DNA from: Litoreibacter albidus
GTDB taxonomy: Bacteria > Pseudomonadota > Alphaproteobacteria > Rhodobacterales > Rhodobacteraceae
DNA length: 64,000 bases
Assembly: GCF_900107015.1 (NCBI RefSeq)
Contig: NZ_FNOI01000001.1
Coordinates: 188,501 to 252,500, forward strand
Direction of reading: 5' to 3'
A model generated the notes under the pieces. The model saw only the letters and a list, made by a program, of their open reading frames with translations, made no database searches and had not been told where the DNA came from. The position numbers and the translations under genes are program-made. Shown here piece by piece: positions 7,625 to 17,210 of the stretch. Numbering within the stretch: the stretch's first letter is position 1; every line of letters starts with the position of its first letter.

Positions 7625-7698
7625 TCAGACGTCACGGGTGTAATAGCCCGAAAATCGAAAGCCGCAGACAGGCTTGATGACAGGTTAGGTAGGGTCGC

Positions 7699-9069
7699 AT
7701 GACACGACGTATTTTTAGCGGTGTAGTTCTCGGGGTGGTCCTTGGGATCGCCCCAATCCAGCTCTCCGCAGAGACGCTCGCCAGCGCGCTTACCGCTGCG
7801 TATAACAACTCCAACCTTTTAGATCAAAGCCGTGCATTGCTGCGCGCAGAGGATGAGGGGGTAGCCGTGGCGCTCTCGGCTCTGCGTCCGCAGATTGGCG
7901 GCAGTGCGTCCTTGACCCAAACTGATAACCGCACCGCAGCGGGGGCGTCTTTGGCGGCAACCGTGGCGCTGTCTGTCGATATGCTGCTTTGGGATGCTGG
8001 GCGCACCAAGCTGGCGGTTGAGGCCGCCAAGGAATCTGTCTTGGCTGTGCGCAGCCAGTTGGTGCAGCAAGAGCAAGCCGTGTTGCTGGATGCGGTCAAC
8101 GCATATGTGCAAGTGTTGCGTGACCAACGTGTATTAGGGTTGCGTCAAAGCAACCTGCGCCTGATCACCCAAGAATTGCGGGCGGCGCGAGACCGTTTTG
8201 AAGTGGGCGAAGTTACACGCACCGACGTGGCGCAGGCCGAAGCCCGCCTTGCCTCGGCGCGTGGCGACTTGGCGAACGCTCAAGGCCAGTTGGAGATCAC
8301 ACGCGAGCTTTACAAGCTTGCAGTGGGTCGGGCGCCGTCCAATTTGAAGCGGATCAGTAGCCTACCCAAATTGCCGGCTTCCGAGAATGCGGCCAAGGCG
8401 ACGGGACGCAGGTCCAATCCGCTTATTGATCAAGTCCAGCACCAGATTAAAGCCAACGAGTTGAGCTACGCCCGTGCCAAGGCAGGCACGCGGCCCTCTT
8501 TGTCCGCATCGGGGCGCGTATCGCACACGGATTCGTCGGGAACGACGGATAGCTCCAGCATCGGGCTAACCTTGTCGGTACCGATCTACCAAGGTGGCCA
8601 GTTGTCGGCGTTGACGCGTCGCGCGTTGGCTCTGGTTCATTCCTCCAAGGCGCAGTTGAACCAGCAAGTGCTAAGCGTTGAGCAGGGCGTCGGGAATAAT
8701 TGGGCGCAGCTGGCCGTGGCGAGAGCGCAGGTCAGATCCTCAGAGCGGCAGATTCGTGCGGCGCAGATCGCCTTCGACGGTGTTCGCGAGGAAGCCAAGC
8801 TGGGTGCACGCACCACGCTCGACGTACTCGACGCAGAGCAAGATTTGTCGGATGCTCGCACCAATCTGGTTGTCTCGCAAACCCAAGTATATTCGGCGGC
8901 TTACAGCTTGCTGGCGTCGATGGGATTGCTGACCGCGGATAATTTGGGGCTGAACGTCGTGCGCTATGACCCAGCGGAGTACTACAACGCAGTGAAAGAC
9001 GCGCCTGTGCCTATCTCCAAGTCCGGCAAGAAGCTCGACCGTATTTTGAATCGCTATCAAAAGAACTGA
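7699..9069 (+). CDS. tolC: TolC family outer membrane efflux protein
   Basis: A 456-residue outer membrane channel protein. It begins with a signal peptide (cleavage near QLSA|ETLASAL) and has the two internally similar OEP halves: the first with LNAYVQVLRDQRVL-type helices and RFEVGEVTRTDVAQAEARL, the second with RTTLDVLDAEQDLSDARTNL. TolC trimers form the outer duct for type I secretion and RND/ABC efflux. No inner-membrane pump or adaptor lies nearby, so it probably serves several systems. AGGTAGGG precedes the ATG. It follows pcm by 74 bp and is probably cotranscribed with it and the PopZ-like gene. Confidence 0.92.
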   Translation: MTRRIFSGVVLGVVLGIAPIQLSAETLASALTAAYNNSNLLDQSRALLRAEDEGVAVALSALRPQIGGSASLTQTDNRTAAGASLAATVALSVDMLLWDAGRTKLAVEAAKESVLAVRSQLVQQEQAVLLDAVNAYVQVLRDQRVLGLRQSNLRLITQELRAARDRFEVGEVTRTDVAQAEARLASARGDLANAQGQLEITRELYKLAVGRAPSNLKRISSLPKLPASENAAKATGRRSNPLIDQVQHQIKANELSYARAKAGTRPSLSASGRVSHTDSSGTTDSSSIGLTLSVPIYQGGQLSALTRRALALVHSSKAQLNQQVLSVEQGVGNNWAQLAVARAQVRSSERQIRAAQIAFDGVREEAKLGARTTLDVLDAEQDLSDARTNLVVSQTQVYSAAYSLLASMGLLTADNLGLNVVRYDPAEYYNAVKDAPVPISKSGKKLDRILNRYQKN

Positions 9070-9140
9070 AGACTCTAACGATCGGTTGTCACGCGGATAC
9101 ACGGCAGGTATCTTGCCTGAAAACTGCAGAGGCTGAGCAT

Positions 9141-10100
9141 ATGTCTGATCCGGTAACCAACGTTGATGTGGAAGATGTCCTGTCGTCCATCCGTAGACTT
9201 GTCTCGGATACGAATTCGGACGGACGCCCTGCAACTAAGGGGCCGGAGGCTGCTGAGCCGCCCGTGTTTCAGGCGACAGAAGAGCCCGACGCCCCGTCCG
9301 TCCAAGCCCCTGAGGTGGAGAAACAGCCGGACGCGTTGATTCTCACATCTGCGCTTCGCGTGAATACCCAAGAGCCAGAAAGCGTCCCGGAATTTCGCCA
9401 CACGGAAATGTCGAACTTCCGTCAGACCTTGCTTGAAGACACGCCGTCTGAAGATGAGGGTGACGCTGCGGAGCACGCGGATTGGCCGTCCATGGCGGAC
9501 GACGAGTACTACGAGGATGATGAGCAGCCTGAGAGCGCCCCCGTCATTGATTTTATCCGCCACGGCCGCAATACGACCCCGACGGAAGTTGCACCAGAAC
9601 CAGCGGAAGATTTTGGGGAAGCTGCATTCTCCGAAGATGCGCCAAGCGATAGCGCAAAGGATGTTGAGGAAGAGGCCGCAGAGAGCAGCGAAGACTTTGA
9701 TCCTGCGCACGCGTGGGTAGACGAGCCAGAGTTTGCGACTTCAGTCGAGACTGAGGAAGCTGAAGAAGTGTCTTCGGAGATAGACGACGTTGAGGCGGAC
9801 GCGAAGCTTGCAGCCATCGTGGAAGAATTGCCCCAAGAAGAGACGCTGGAAGCCGAGACCGTTTTTGCGTCCGCCGCCGCCGCTTCCGTCATGGAAGAGC
9901 CGGAAGCGCCAGACGAGGTTGATGTCGATTTGGCCGATCTGGAGGAAAGCATCATTGACGAAGACGCGCTGCGTGACCTTGTGGCGGAGATTGTGCGTCA
10001 GGAGCTGACTGGCGATTTGGGCGAGCGGATCACGCGCAACGTGCGCAAACTGGTGCGTCGCGAGATTCACCGCGCGTTGCTAACCCGCGAGTTCGAATAA
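9141..10100 (+). CDS. PopZ-like polar organiser / DUF2497 family protein
   Basis: A 319-residue, strongly acidic protein. The first 20 residues (DVEDVLSSIRRLVSD) and the last 50 (LRDLVAEIVRQELTGDLGERITRNVRKLVRREIHRAL) match the conserved ends of DUF2497/PopZ proteins. The 230 residues between are rich in Glu, Asp, Pro and Ala with little predicted order, as in the Caulobacter polar matrix protein PopZ. Gene order pcm–tolC–this gene supports the assignment. PopZ forms polar condensates that tether chromosome origins; whether this longer homologue does so is inference. It ends four bases before the convergent cobQ. Confidence 0.72.
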   Translation: MSDPVTNVDVEDVLSSIRRLVSDTNSDGRPATKGPEAAEPPVFQATEEPDAPSVQAPEVEKQPDALILTSALRVNTQEPESVPEFRHTEMSNFRQTLLEDTPSEDEGDAAEHADWPSMADDEYYEDDEQPESAPVIDFIRHGRNTTPTEVAPEPAEDFGEAAFSEDAPSDSAKDVEEEAAESSEDFDPAHAWVDEPEFATSVETEEAEEVSSEIDDVEADAKLAAIVEELPQEETLEAETVFASAAAASVMEEPEAPDEVDVDLADLEESIIDEDALRDLVAEIVRQELTGDLGERITRNVRKLVRREIHRALLTREFE

Positions 10101-10103
10101 CGC

Positions 10104-11570
10104 TCAGCTGACTTCGACGGTTTCGGCGAGTTCCAGAAATTCGTCTACATTCACGTGCAGTTCCAAATGATCCGCGAGCGCGTCTAGCGCTGTGTTGACT
10201 GCACCGCTGTAGTCGCTGACAGCGGAGGTGCCGCCAAGTTTCGCGAGATAACTTTTGCGAAATGCATCGGACGTAAACAGCCCGTGTATGTAGCACCCTT
10301 CTACCTTGCCGTCGGGGGAGGTCGCGCCAGCGTCCGCACCGTCCATCTTGAGCCATGGTCGCAGCGTGTCCGCCCCGCGCGTGGTTCCGATGTGGATTTC
10401 GTACCCAGTAACCGCTGCCCCCGATGCGAGGTGCGTGCCCTCCACATCCGCGAGGCGCTTTAGCGGGGCCATCACCGTGTCAACATCCAGCAAGCCCAAG
10501 CCACTGACACTGCCCTGCGCCCCTTCAATGCCTTCAGGGTCCGAAATGGTGCGCCCGAGCATTTGATAACCGCCGCATATCCCCAACACGTGCCCGCCGC
10601 GCCGGACATGGGCGAGCAGGTCAATGTCCCACCCCTGCGCCCGCAAAAACGCCAAATCTCCGACGGTGGATTTAGAGCCAGGCAGCAACACCAAATCTGC
10701 GTCGGCGGGCAGGGGCCGGCCGGGCTCTATAACCTCCACCGACACGCCGGGCTCCATGGCAAGCGGGTCGAGATCGTCAAAGTTCGCGATCCGCGACAAC
10801 TTTGGAACGACGACCTTGATAACGTCGCCACTGCGGGAGGTAGACGAGATATCCATCACGTCCTCAGCCGGAAGCTGCCACGCGTCAGCGAACCAAGGAA
10901 GCACGCCCAGCGGGGCCCAATCGGTGCGGGCGGTGATCTCGGCCATCCCCTCGTCGAACAGGGTCACGTCGCCTCTGAACTTGTTGATCATGAATGCCTT
11001 GATGCGGGCGCGATCCTTCTCTGGCAGAACACAGTGCGTTCCCACGATTTGCGCGATGACGCCGCCACGATCGATGTCGCCGATCAATACCACAGGCACG
11101 CCTGCCGCTTCGGCAAAGCCCATGTTGGCAATGTCGCCTTTGCGCAGGTTTATTTCGGCGGGGCTGCCTGCGCCTTCGATGATAATAAGATCGGCGGCTT
11201 TCGAGAGTCGGTGGAAGCTTTGCAGCGTCTTTGACAACAGGTCTGGTTTGGCCTTGGCATAGTCCCGCGCTTTCAGCGTCGCATAGCGTTTCCCTTGCAC
11301 GATCACCTGTGCGCCCACATCGCTCTCAGGCTTTAGCAGGACTGGGTTCATGTCGGTATGGGCTGGCACACCGCAAGCCATCGCTTGCAGCGCCTGTGCG
11401 CGCCCGATCTCGCCCCCGTCTTCGGTAACGGCGGCGTTGTTGGACATGTTCTGCGGCTTGAATGGGCGCACCTCCATGCCACGCCGCGCGAAAACGCGGC
11501 ATAGGCCCGCCACAACCATCGACTTGCCCACATTGGAACCGGCGCCTTGTATCATGATTGCTTTGGTCAC
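10104..11570 (-). CDS. cobQ: Cobyric acid synthase
   Basis: A 488-residue enzyme that amidates four side chains of adenosylcobyrinic acid a,c-diamide using glutamine and ATP, a late step in cobalamin synthesis. The N-terminal dethiobiotin-synthase-like domain has the P-loop [13 protein letters not shown], followed by [10 protein letters not shown] and [14 protein letters not shown]. The C-terminal class I-like glutaminase domain has the nucleophile Cys in [12 protein letters not shown] and the conserved GYEIHIG and GCYIHGLF. Length is normal for the family. No other cobalamin gene is adjacent, and no cobalamin riboswitch was seen in the short upstream gap. Confidence 0.95.
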   Translation of the reverse strand: MTKAIMIQGAGSNVGKSMVVAGLCRVFARRGMEVRPFKPQNMSNNAAVTEDGGEIGRAQALQAMACGVPAHTDMNPVLLKPESDVGAQVIVQGKRYATLKARDYAKAKPDLLSKTLQSFHRLSKAADLIIIEGAGSPAEINLRKGDIANMGFAEAAGVPVVLIGDIDRGGVIAQIVGTHCVLPEKDRARIKAFMINKFRGDVTLFDEGMAEITARTDWAPLGVLPWFADAWQLPAEDVMDISSTSRSGDVIKVVVPKLSRIANFDDLDPLAMEPGVSVEVIEPGRPLPADADLVLLPGSKSTVGDLAFLRAQGWDIDLLAHVRRGGHVLGICGGYQMLGRTISDPEGIEGAQGSVSGLGLLDVDTVMAPLKRLADVEGTHLASGAAVTGYEIHIGTTRGADTLRPWLKMDGADAGATSPDGKVEGCYIHGLFTSDAFRKSYLAKLGGTSAVSDYSGAVNTALDALADHLELHVNVDEFLELAETVEVS

Positions 11571-11636
11571 GCGGGAACTCCGATCAGCTGGGTGTCTGGG
11601 GTGCCGTGGAAGGGCGGGAAAGTAAAGGGCAGGGGC

Positions 11637-12092
11637 CTAAATCGCGTCCTCCTTCACCGCCTCCATAACGACGTGCGTTGAGGTATGCGCGACGTGGGGC
11701 AATGCGCTGACCCGTTCGCCTAAGATGCGGCGGTAGGTTCGCATGTCGGGTGTGCGGACTTTCAGCAAGTAGTCGAACTTCCCCGCGATCATGTGGCACT
11801 GCTCTATTTCCGGCAACATCAAGACGGCCACGTTAAAGGCCTTCAGCGCCTTCTCCCGCGTATCATCCAGTTTTACTTCGACAAATGCGATGTGGGCCAA
11901 CCCCAGTTTAACGGGGTTGAGCTGGGCGGTGTAGCCGCGGATATAGCCGTCTTTCTCTAACCTGCGCAGGCGGGTTTGGGTCGGGGATTTGGACAGGTTG
12001 ATGCGTTCCGCCAGATCGGTAACGGTGATCCGGCCGTTCGCCGACACGGCCTTGAGGATGGCGGTGTCATATGTGTCTAGCTCATCAGTCAT
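11637..12092 (-). CDS. putR: Lrp/AsnC family regulator, probable PutR
   Basis: A 151-residue regulator with an N-terminal AsnC-type helix-turn-helix (ILKAVSANGRITVTDLAERI...SPTQTRLRRLEKDGYIRGY) and a C-terminal RAM ligand-binding domain (HIAFVEVKL, HMIAGKFDYLLKVRTPD). Lrp-type proteins divergent from putA in alphaproteobacteria activate putA in response to proline, and this gene is divergent from putA with 117 bp between. In that gap the sequence ACCCTGCAG occurs twice (12136-12144 and 12188-12196), a possible regulator site. Identity as PutR rests on context. Confidence 0.85.
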   Translation of the reverse strand: MTDELDTYDTAILKAVSANGRITVTDLAERINLSKSPTQTRLRRLEKDGYIRGYTAQLNPVKLGLAHIAFVEVKLDDTREKALKAFNVAVLMLPEIEQCHMIAGKFDYLLKVRTPDMRTYRRILGERVSALPHVAHTSTHVVMEAVKEDAI

Positions 12093-12209
12093 TTTGCCTG
12101 CTTAATCTCGAATCTACGGGACAGAATCCGCCCAAACCCTGCAGGACGGGACTCTTGTTTGCAATAGCGCAGATAAGGTCGCCAAATACCCTGCAGAGAG
12201 GAGTCTGCC

Positions 12210-15200
12210 ATGACCACTTCAGTTTCCGCTAATCTACGTGACGAAATGCGCGCTCATATGCTGCCGAATGAGCGTGATATGTTAGACCAATTGATCGCGA
12301 CAGCGAACCTCTCAGCGGCAGATCGTGCGCGCATCGCGGCATCTGGGGCAGAGCTGGTGGAGCAGATCCGCCGCTCAGCCAAGCCGGGATTGATGGAAGT
12401 GTTTCTGGCCGAGTACGGTCTGTCGACCGACGAAGGCATCGCGCTCATGTGCTTGGCAGAGGCACTGCTTCGCGTACCGGATGCGGACACGATGGACGCG
12501 CTGATCGAGGACAAGATAGCACCGTCCGACTGGGGCAAGCATTTGGGGCACTCGGCGTCATCCTTGGTGAATGCGTCGACATGGGCTTTGATGCTGACAG
12601 GCAAGGTTTTGGAAGAAGAAACCGCTGGGATCGCAGGGCAAATTCGCGGAATGGTGAAACGGCTCGGGGAGCCGGTTATCCGCACGGCTGTGACGCGCGC
12701 GATGAAGGAGATGGGCCGCCAGTTTGTGCTGGGGGAAACCATTGGCAAGGCGATGACCCGCGCCGCAGCGCAAGAAGCTATGGGCTACACCTACTCCTAC
12801 GACATGCTTGGCGAGGCAGCGCGGACCGACAGCGACGCCTTGGGCTATCTTGAAGCTTACCGCAATGCGATCGAGCAGATCAGCAAGGCGGCCACTCACG
12901 GCGACGTGCGCTCCAACCCGGGCATTTCGGTAAAGCTCTCCGCACTATATCCGCGGTACGAGGCGCCACATAAAGATGGCGTGATGGCGACGTTGCTGCC
13001 ACGGTTGACCATGCTTTGCCGCTTGGCTGCCAAGGGCGGTGTTGGCCTGAACATTGATGCGGAGGAAGCGGACCGCTTGGACCTGTCGCTCGACGTGATT
13101 GAAGCGGCACTGGAGGACGGGGAGCTGGTCGGTTGGGATGGCTTCGGCGTCGTGGTGCAGGCCTATGGCCCCCGCGCTGGCTTCGTCATTGACTGGCTGC
13201 ATGCATTGGCCACCCGATTGGACCGCCGTATCATGGTGCGTCTGGTGAAGGGTGCGTATTGGGACACGGAGATCAAGCGCGCGCAGGTCATGGGGCTGGA
13301 TGGCTTTCCGGTGTTCACCCACAAGCAAGCGACGGATGTGTCCTATATCGCCAACGCCCGTAAGCTGCTGGGCCACACGGACCGTATTTATCCGCAGTTC
13401 GCCACACACAACGCTCACACGGTGGCCGCGATCCTTGACATGGCGGACGACCAAAGCGCGTTCGAATTCCAGCGTCTTCACGGCATGGGGGAGCGTCTGC
13501 ACGACATCGTTTTGAAGACAGAGAAAACCCGTTGTAGAATTTACGCCCCTGTCGGCGCGCACCGCGATCTGCTGGCCTATCTGGTGCGCCGCCTGCTCGA
13601 GAACGGTGCAAACAGCTCCTTCGTGAATCAAATCGTGGACGAGGATGTACCAGCGGCAGAGGTGGCGTCCGACCCATTTGCAGAGCTTGAGGGGCTGTCA
13701 TTCCCCGCTGTGACGCATCCGGCTGACATTTTCCCGGGGCGTAAGAACTCAAAAGGCTGGGACTGGACCGACCCGCACGATATGGCCGCGATTGACCGCG
13801 CGCGGGATGTCTGCCGCGGCGAACAGGCCGACAGCGAGCCCTTGATGGCCGTTGCGAGCGCTGGTGCGGAAAACCGCAAGGTGCAGGCGCCCGCTGCACC
13901 GCACGATTGGGTTGGAACGGTGCGATTGGCAACGGCGCAGGATGCGGCGGCGGCGACGCAGGCGGCCCAGCCATGGACCGCGTCCGCAGCGGACCGCGCG
14001 GCGGTCTTGATTAAGGCCGCGGACATTTACGAGGCCAATATGGGCCGCATCTTCGCACTTTTGGCGCGGGAAGCAGGTAAAACCATGCCCGATTGCATCG
14101 GGGAGCTTCGCGAAGCGGTTGATTTTCTACGCTACTACGCAGGGGAGGCTTTGAAGCTGACGGGCGCGGCTCGTGGGCGCTTTGTATGCATCTCACCGTG
14201 GAATTTCCCGCTGGCCATCTTCACCGGGCAAATTGCGGCTTCCTTAGCGGCTGGCAATGCAGTGCTAGCGAAACCCGCGGAGCAGACACCGTTGATCGCT
14301 CACTTGGCCACATCCCTGTTGCATGAGGCGGGGGTTCCGCTGGACGCGCTGCAGCTGCTGCCGGGGGGCGGTGAAGTGGGCGCCGCACTGACGTCGCAAC
14401 CGCTTGTCGACGGCGTGTGTTTTACGGGCTCCACCGGCACCGCGATGCGCATCCACGAAAGCTTGGCGCATAGCGGGAATGCAGTAGCACCGTTGATCGC
14501 GGAAACTGGCGGGTTGAATGCGATGATTGTCGACAGCACCGCCTTGCCGGAGCAGGTCACCCGCGACGTGGTTGCATCCGCATTCCAATCGGCAGGGCAA
14601 CGCTGCTCGGCCCTGCGGTGTCTGTATGTGCAAGATGACGTGGCAGATGGCCTGATTGAGATGATCAAAGGCGCGATGGACGCTTTGACGGTGGGCGACC
14701 CTTGGTCGGTCAGCACTGACGTCGGCCCCATCATCGACGAAGCTGCGCGCGAGAAGATCGCGAGCTATATTGAAGCCGCCCGCGCAGAGGGCAGGGTGCT
14801 TCACGAAGGACAAGCCCCATCGGCGGAGGGCACGTTTATCACGCCGACGCTTCTTCGCGTGGATACCATCGCGCAAATGAAGGAGGAGATATTCGGACCA
14901 GTGCTGCACGTGGCAACCTTTAAGGCAGACGAGCTGGACGGGGTGATCGACCAAATCAACGCCACGGGTTACGGGCTGACCTTCGGGCTGCACACCCGTA
15001 TCGACGACCGCGTGCAGGCGGTTGTTGACCGCATCGAGGCGGGCAACGTCTATGTGAACCGTAACCAGATTGGCGCGGTCGTCGGCTCGCAACCGTTCGG
15101 CGGCGAGGGCCTGTCGGGCACAGGCCCCAAGGCGGGTGGCCCACTATACCTGACCAAGTTCACGCAAAGCAACGGGGCCGCGCCCGTTGCTCCGGTGGAA

Positions 15201-15560
15201 GAGATGCCGGGCCCAACTGGGGAGACCAACCGCTTGTCGACGGTTGCTCGCCTCCCGTTCTTGTGCCTCGGCCCAGATCACGCGGCTCAAATCGATGCGG
15301 TCACCAAAGCAGGCGGCGTGGCTCGTCGTGGCGACATCGCGGAGGTTGCCAGTGCCGAAGGTATCTCTGGCGCCGTTTGGTGGGGGGACGCGGACACCAC
15401 GCGTCAGCTGCGTCAAAGCTTGGCGGGGCGCGATGGGCCGATTTTGCAGCTTATCACCGACGTGCCACGCCCGTGCGACACTGTGGCAGAGCGGCATGTT
15501 TGCATCGATACGACGGCCTCGGGCGGTAACGCGGCACTGCTGGCGGAGGTGGGTGGTTGA
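12210..15560 (+). CDS. putA: Bifunctional proline dehydrogenase / L-glutamate-5-semialdehyde dehydrogenase
   Basis: A 1116-residue PutA that oxidises proline to P5C with FAD and then to glutamate with NAD. Residues to about 480 are the PRODH barrel (LVKGAYWDTEIKRAQ, FATHNAHT, EFQRLHGMGE). Residues about 560-1030 are the aldehyde dehydrogenase with Glu765 in AETGG and nucleophile Cys799 in SAGQRCS, ending GGEGLSGTGPKAGGPLYL. There is no N-terminal ribbon-helix-helix, so this is not the autoregulatory form; control is assigned to the divergent Lrp-type gene. A tail of about 90 residues follows the catalytic part. GAGAGGAG precedes the ATG. Confidence 0.96.
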   Translation: MTTSVSANLRDEMRAHMLPNERDMLDQLIATANLSAADRARIAASGAELVEQIRRSAKPGLMEVFLAEYGLSTDEGIALMCLAEALLRVPDADTMDALIEDKIAPSDWGKHLGHSASSLVNASTWALMLTGKVLEEETAGIAGQIRGMVKRLGEPVIRTAVTRAMKEMGRQFVLGETIGKAMTRAAAQEAMGYTYSYDMLGEAARTDSDALGYLEAYRNAIEQISKAATHGDVRSNPGISVKLSALYPRYEAPHKDGVMATLLPRLTMLCRLAAKGGVGLNIDAEEADRLDLSLDVIEAALEDGELVGWDGFGVVVQAYGPRAGFVIDWLHALATRLDRRIMVRLVKGAYWDTEIKRAQVMGLDGFPVFTHKQATDVSYIANARKLLGHTDRIYPQFATHNAHTVAAILDMADDQSAFEFQRLHGMGERLHDIVLKTEKTRCRIYAPVGAHRDLLAYLVRRLLENGANSSFVNQIVDEDVPAAEVASDPFAELEGLSFPAVTHPADIFPGRKNSKGWDWTDPHDMAAIDRARDVCRGEQADSEPLMAVASAGAENRKVQAPAAPHDWVGTVRLATAQDAAAATQAAQPWTASAADRAAVLIKAADIYEANMGRIFALLAREAGKTMPDCIGELREAVDFLRYYAGEALKLTGAARGRFVCISPWNFPLAIFTGQIAASLAAGNAVLAKPAEQTPLIAHLATSLLHEAGVPLDALQLLPGGGEVGAALTSQPLVDGVCFTGSTGTAMRIHESLAHSGNAVAPLIAETGGLNAMIVDSTALPEQVTRDVVASAFQSAGQRCSALRCLYVQDDVADGLIEMIKGAMDALTVGDPWSVSTDVGPIIDEAAREKIASYIEAARAEGRVLHEGQAPSAEGTFITPTLLRVDTIAQMKEEIFGPVLHVATFKADELDGVIDQINATGYGLTFGLHTRIDDRVQAVVDRIEAGNVYVNRNQIGAVVGSQPFGGEGLSGTGPKAGGPLYLTKFTQSNGAAPVAPVEEMPGPTGETNRLSTVARLPFLCLGPDHAAQIDAVTKAGGVARRGDIAEVASAEGISGAVWWGDADTTRQLRQSLAGRDGPILQLITDVPRPCDTVAERHVCIDTTASGGNAALLAEVGG

Positions 15561-15591
15561 CCCTCCCCGCGCAATCCGTCAGCGTCGCGCC

Positions 15592-16332
15592 ATGTTCCCG
15601 ATACGTGACCACAACCCGTCCGAGCGCACGCCCTATGTGACCTATGCGTTGATCGCGATTAACGTCGTGATCTTCGCAAGTTACTGGCCATTGTTTGACA
15701 ATGAACCCGCCTTGGCGGCGTTCTTTCAGACGTGGGGTATGCAACCGCAGCGCGTCAGCAGCGGGGCGGGCCTTCATAGCCTCGTAACTTCCATGTTTTT
15801 GCATGGTGGGCTTATGCATCTCGCGGGGAATATGCTATTTTTGTGGATATTCGGCGACAACCTCGAAGACCAGATGGGCCACGTCGGGTTTGCGTTGTTC
15901 TATCTGGCGGCTGGGATTGGTGCCGATCTGGGGCAGCTTTTGGCAGATCCAACCAGCACTGCACCGGTTGTCGGTGCATCAGGCGCCATTGCTGGGATCA
16001 TGGGGGGCTATCTGCTCCTTTTCCCGCGCGCGCGGGTCGATATCATTCTCATCTTTATTATCTTCTTCAAGATTTTCACCGTTCCGGCATGGGTCATGCT
16101 TGGTGTGTGGTTCGCGCTTCAGCTGTTCAACGGCGTTGCCAGTCTGGGAGCCGACGGCGTCGGCGTGGCCTATTGGGCGCACGCAGGCGGCTTTGTCGTA
16201 GGGCTAGCCCTCTGCCTGCCGGTATGGCTCAAACGCGGCGGTATTTCCTATTGGCAGAGAACCCACGGCCACCCACCGCACCCCGAGACCAACTACAACT
16301 CGCGGTTGCCACTCGTGAGGCGACGCAAATGA
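15592..16332 (+). CDS. Rhomboid family intramembrane serine protease
   Basis: A 246-residue membrane protease with about six transmembrane segments. Asn80 lies in HLAGNMLFLWIFG, the nucleophile Ser130 in VVGASGAIAGIMGGY, and the catalytic His197 in YWAHAGGFVVG. A hydrophilic N-terminus (IRDHNPSERTPYVTYALI) is usual for alphaproteobacterial members. The ATG at 15592 is preferred because the frame upstream of it overlaps putA in another frame. Its ATGA junction overlaps the following glycosyltransferase start, so the two are translationally coupled. The natural substrate is unknown. Confidence 0.9.
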   Translation: MFPIRDHNPSERTPYVTYALIAINVVIFASYWPLFDNEPALAAFFQTWGMQPQRVSSGAGLHSLVTSMFLHGGLMHLAGNMLFLWIFGDNLEDQMGHVGFALFYLAAGIGADLGQLLADPTSTAPVVGASGAIAGIMGGYLLLFPRARVDIILIFIIFFKIFTVPAWVMLGVWFALQLFNGVASLGADGVGVAYWAHAGGFVVGLALCLPVWLKRGGISYWQRTHGHPPHPETNYNSRLPLVRRRK

Positions 16333-17210
16333 GGGATAATGAACCGGCATACGCCGTTGTGCCATACGGGCGCTGGCCGACGTGGGGCATTGCCAAGATG
16401 CCCTTGGACGACCTCGTGTGGCCGCTCGGGCGACCAGAACGTCTGCAACAAGGGACAGTGGCGGATATGGGGCCTGATGACCATCTGATTACATTTCCAC
16501 GCAAGCCCATGTTCTACCTGCCATGGGTTGGTGTGCGCGCGAAAGTATCGGTCATGATTGTCGAGCCAGACGCCGTTCATGCCCACCATCTGAACAGCGC
16601 CCGCAGGTTGCGGTGGCGGTTTCAAAATATCCTAACAAAGAACCGCGCGCTCCTCGACGCCGCGCCGAACGCTATGCATCTTGTGTTTGGGTTTACGTTT
16701 ATCGAGGACGTCGACGGCGTAGTCGTTGACAAGACGCAGATGACGTCGCTTATCGCGTCGGCCAAACGAGATCACGACGGGCATAAGTTGCGCCACAAGA
16801 TTGTTGATCACGTGCGCAACAAGGGCTTGGACGTTGCGGTCATGGGGCGGGGGTATAACCCGTTCAAGCGCAAACAGGACGGCCTCGCTCCGTATCGCTA
16901 TTCGGTCGTCATCGAGAACACGCGGGAGAGCGACTACTTTACAGAAAAGATCGTCGATGCCGCGCTTTGCGAAACGGTTCCAATCTACTGGGGCTGCCCC
17001 AACATCGGGGACTACTTTGATCCCGCGGGCCTCATCATTTGCGAGACTGAAGCTGACATTCAGCGTGCCTTGGGGATGGTCAGTGTTCAGGACTACGATC
17101 AACGTCGAGATGCTGTTCTTGAAAACGCTACGCGGGCCAGATTCTATGCCGATTACTTGCGTCGGGCAGCGCTGACCGTCCAAGCAGGGGCATCATGCTC
17201 CTACGGCTGA
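16329..17210 (+). CDS. GT10 family (alpha-1,3-fucosyltransferase-like) glycosyltransferase
   Basis: A 293-residue protein carrying the hallmark of GT10 fucosyltransferases in residues 191-225: YSVVIENTRESDYFTEKI followed by ETVPIYWGCPNIGDYF. GT10 enzymes use GDP-sugars, commonly GDP-fucose, to modify glycans. No transmembrane segment is evident. It starts inside the rhomboid stop codon and ends 10 bp into the convergent FkbM gene. Together with the GT11 gene just beyond, it suggests local modification of a surface polysaccharide or glycoprotein; acceptor and donor are not known. Confidence 0.8.
   Translation: MRDNEPAYAVVPYGRWPTWGIAKMPLDDLVWPLGRPERLQQGTVADMGPDDHLITFPRKPMFYLPWVGVRAKVSVMIVEPDAVHAHHLNSARRLRWRFQNILTKNRALLDAAPNAMHLVFGFTFIEDVDGVVVDKTQMTSLIASAKRDHDGHKLRHKIVDHVRNKGLDVAVMGRGYNPFKRKQDGLAPYRYSVVIENTRESDYFTEKIVDAALCETVPIYWGCPNIGDYFDPAGLIICETEADIQRALGMVSVQDYDQRRDAVLENATRARFYADYLRRAALTVQAGASCSYG

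Noticed and set aside
9509-9955. 148-codon Ser/Ala-rich minus-strand open frame opposite the PopZ-like gene
   Set aside because: Low-complexity mirror of the acidic linker; its Ser and Ala runs arise from Glu/Asp/Ala codons on the other strand.
11571-11636. Possible cobalamin riboswitch upstream of cobQ
   Set aside because: The gap is only 66 bases and has no B12-box-like sequence.
15187-15591. Upstream extension of the rhomboid frame over the putA 3' end
   Set aside because: The extension overlaps putA in another frame and is Arg/Ser-rich; the ATG at 15592 gives the expected rhomboid N-terminus.
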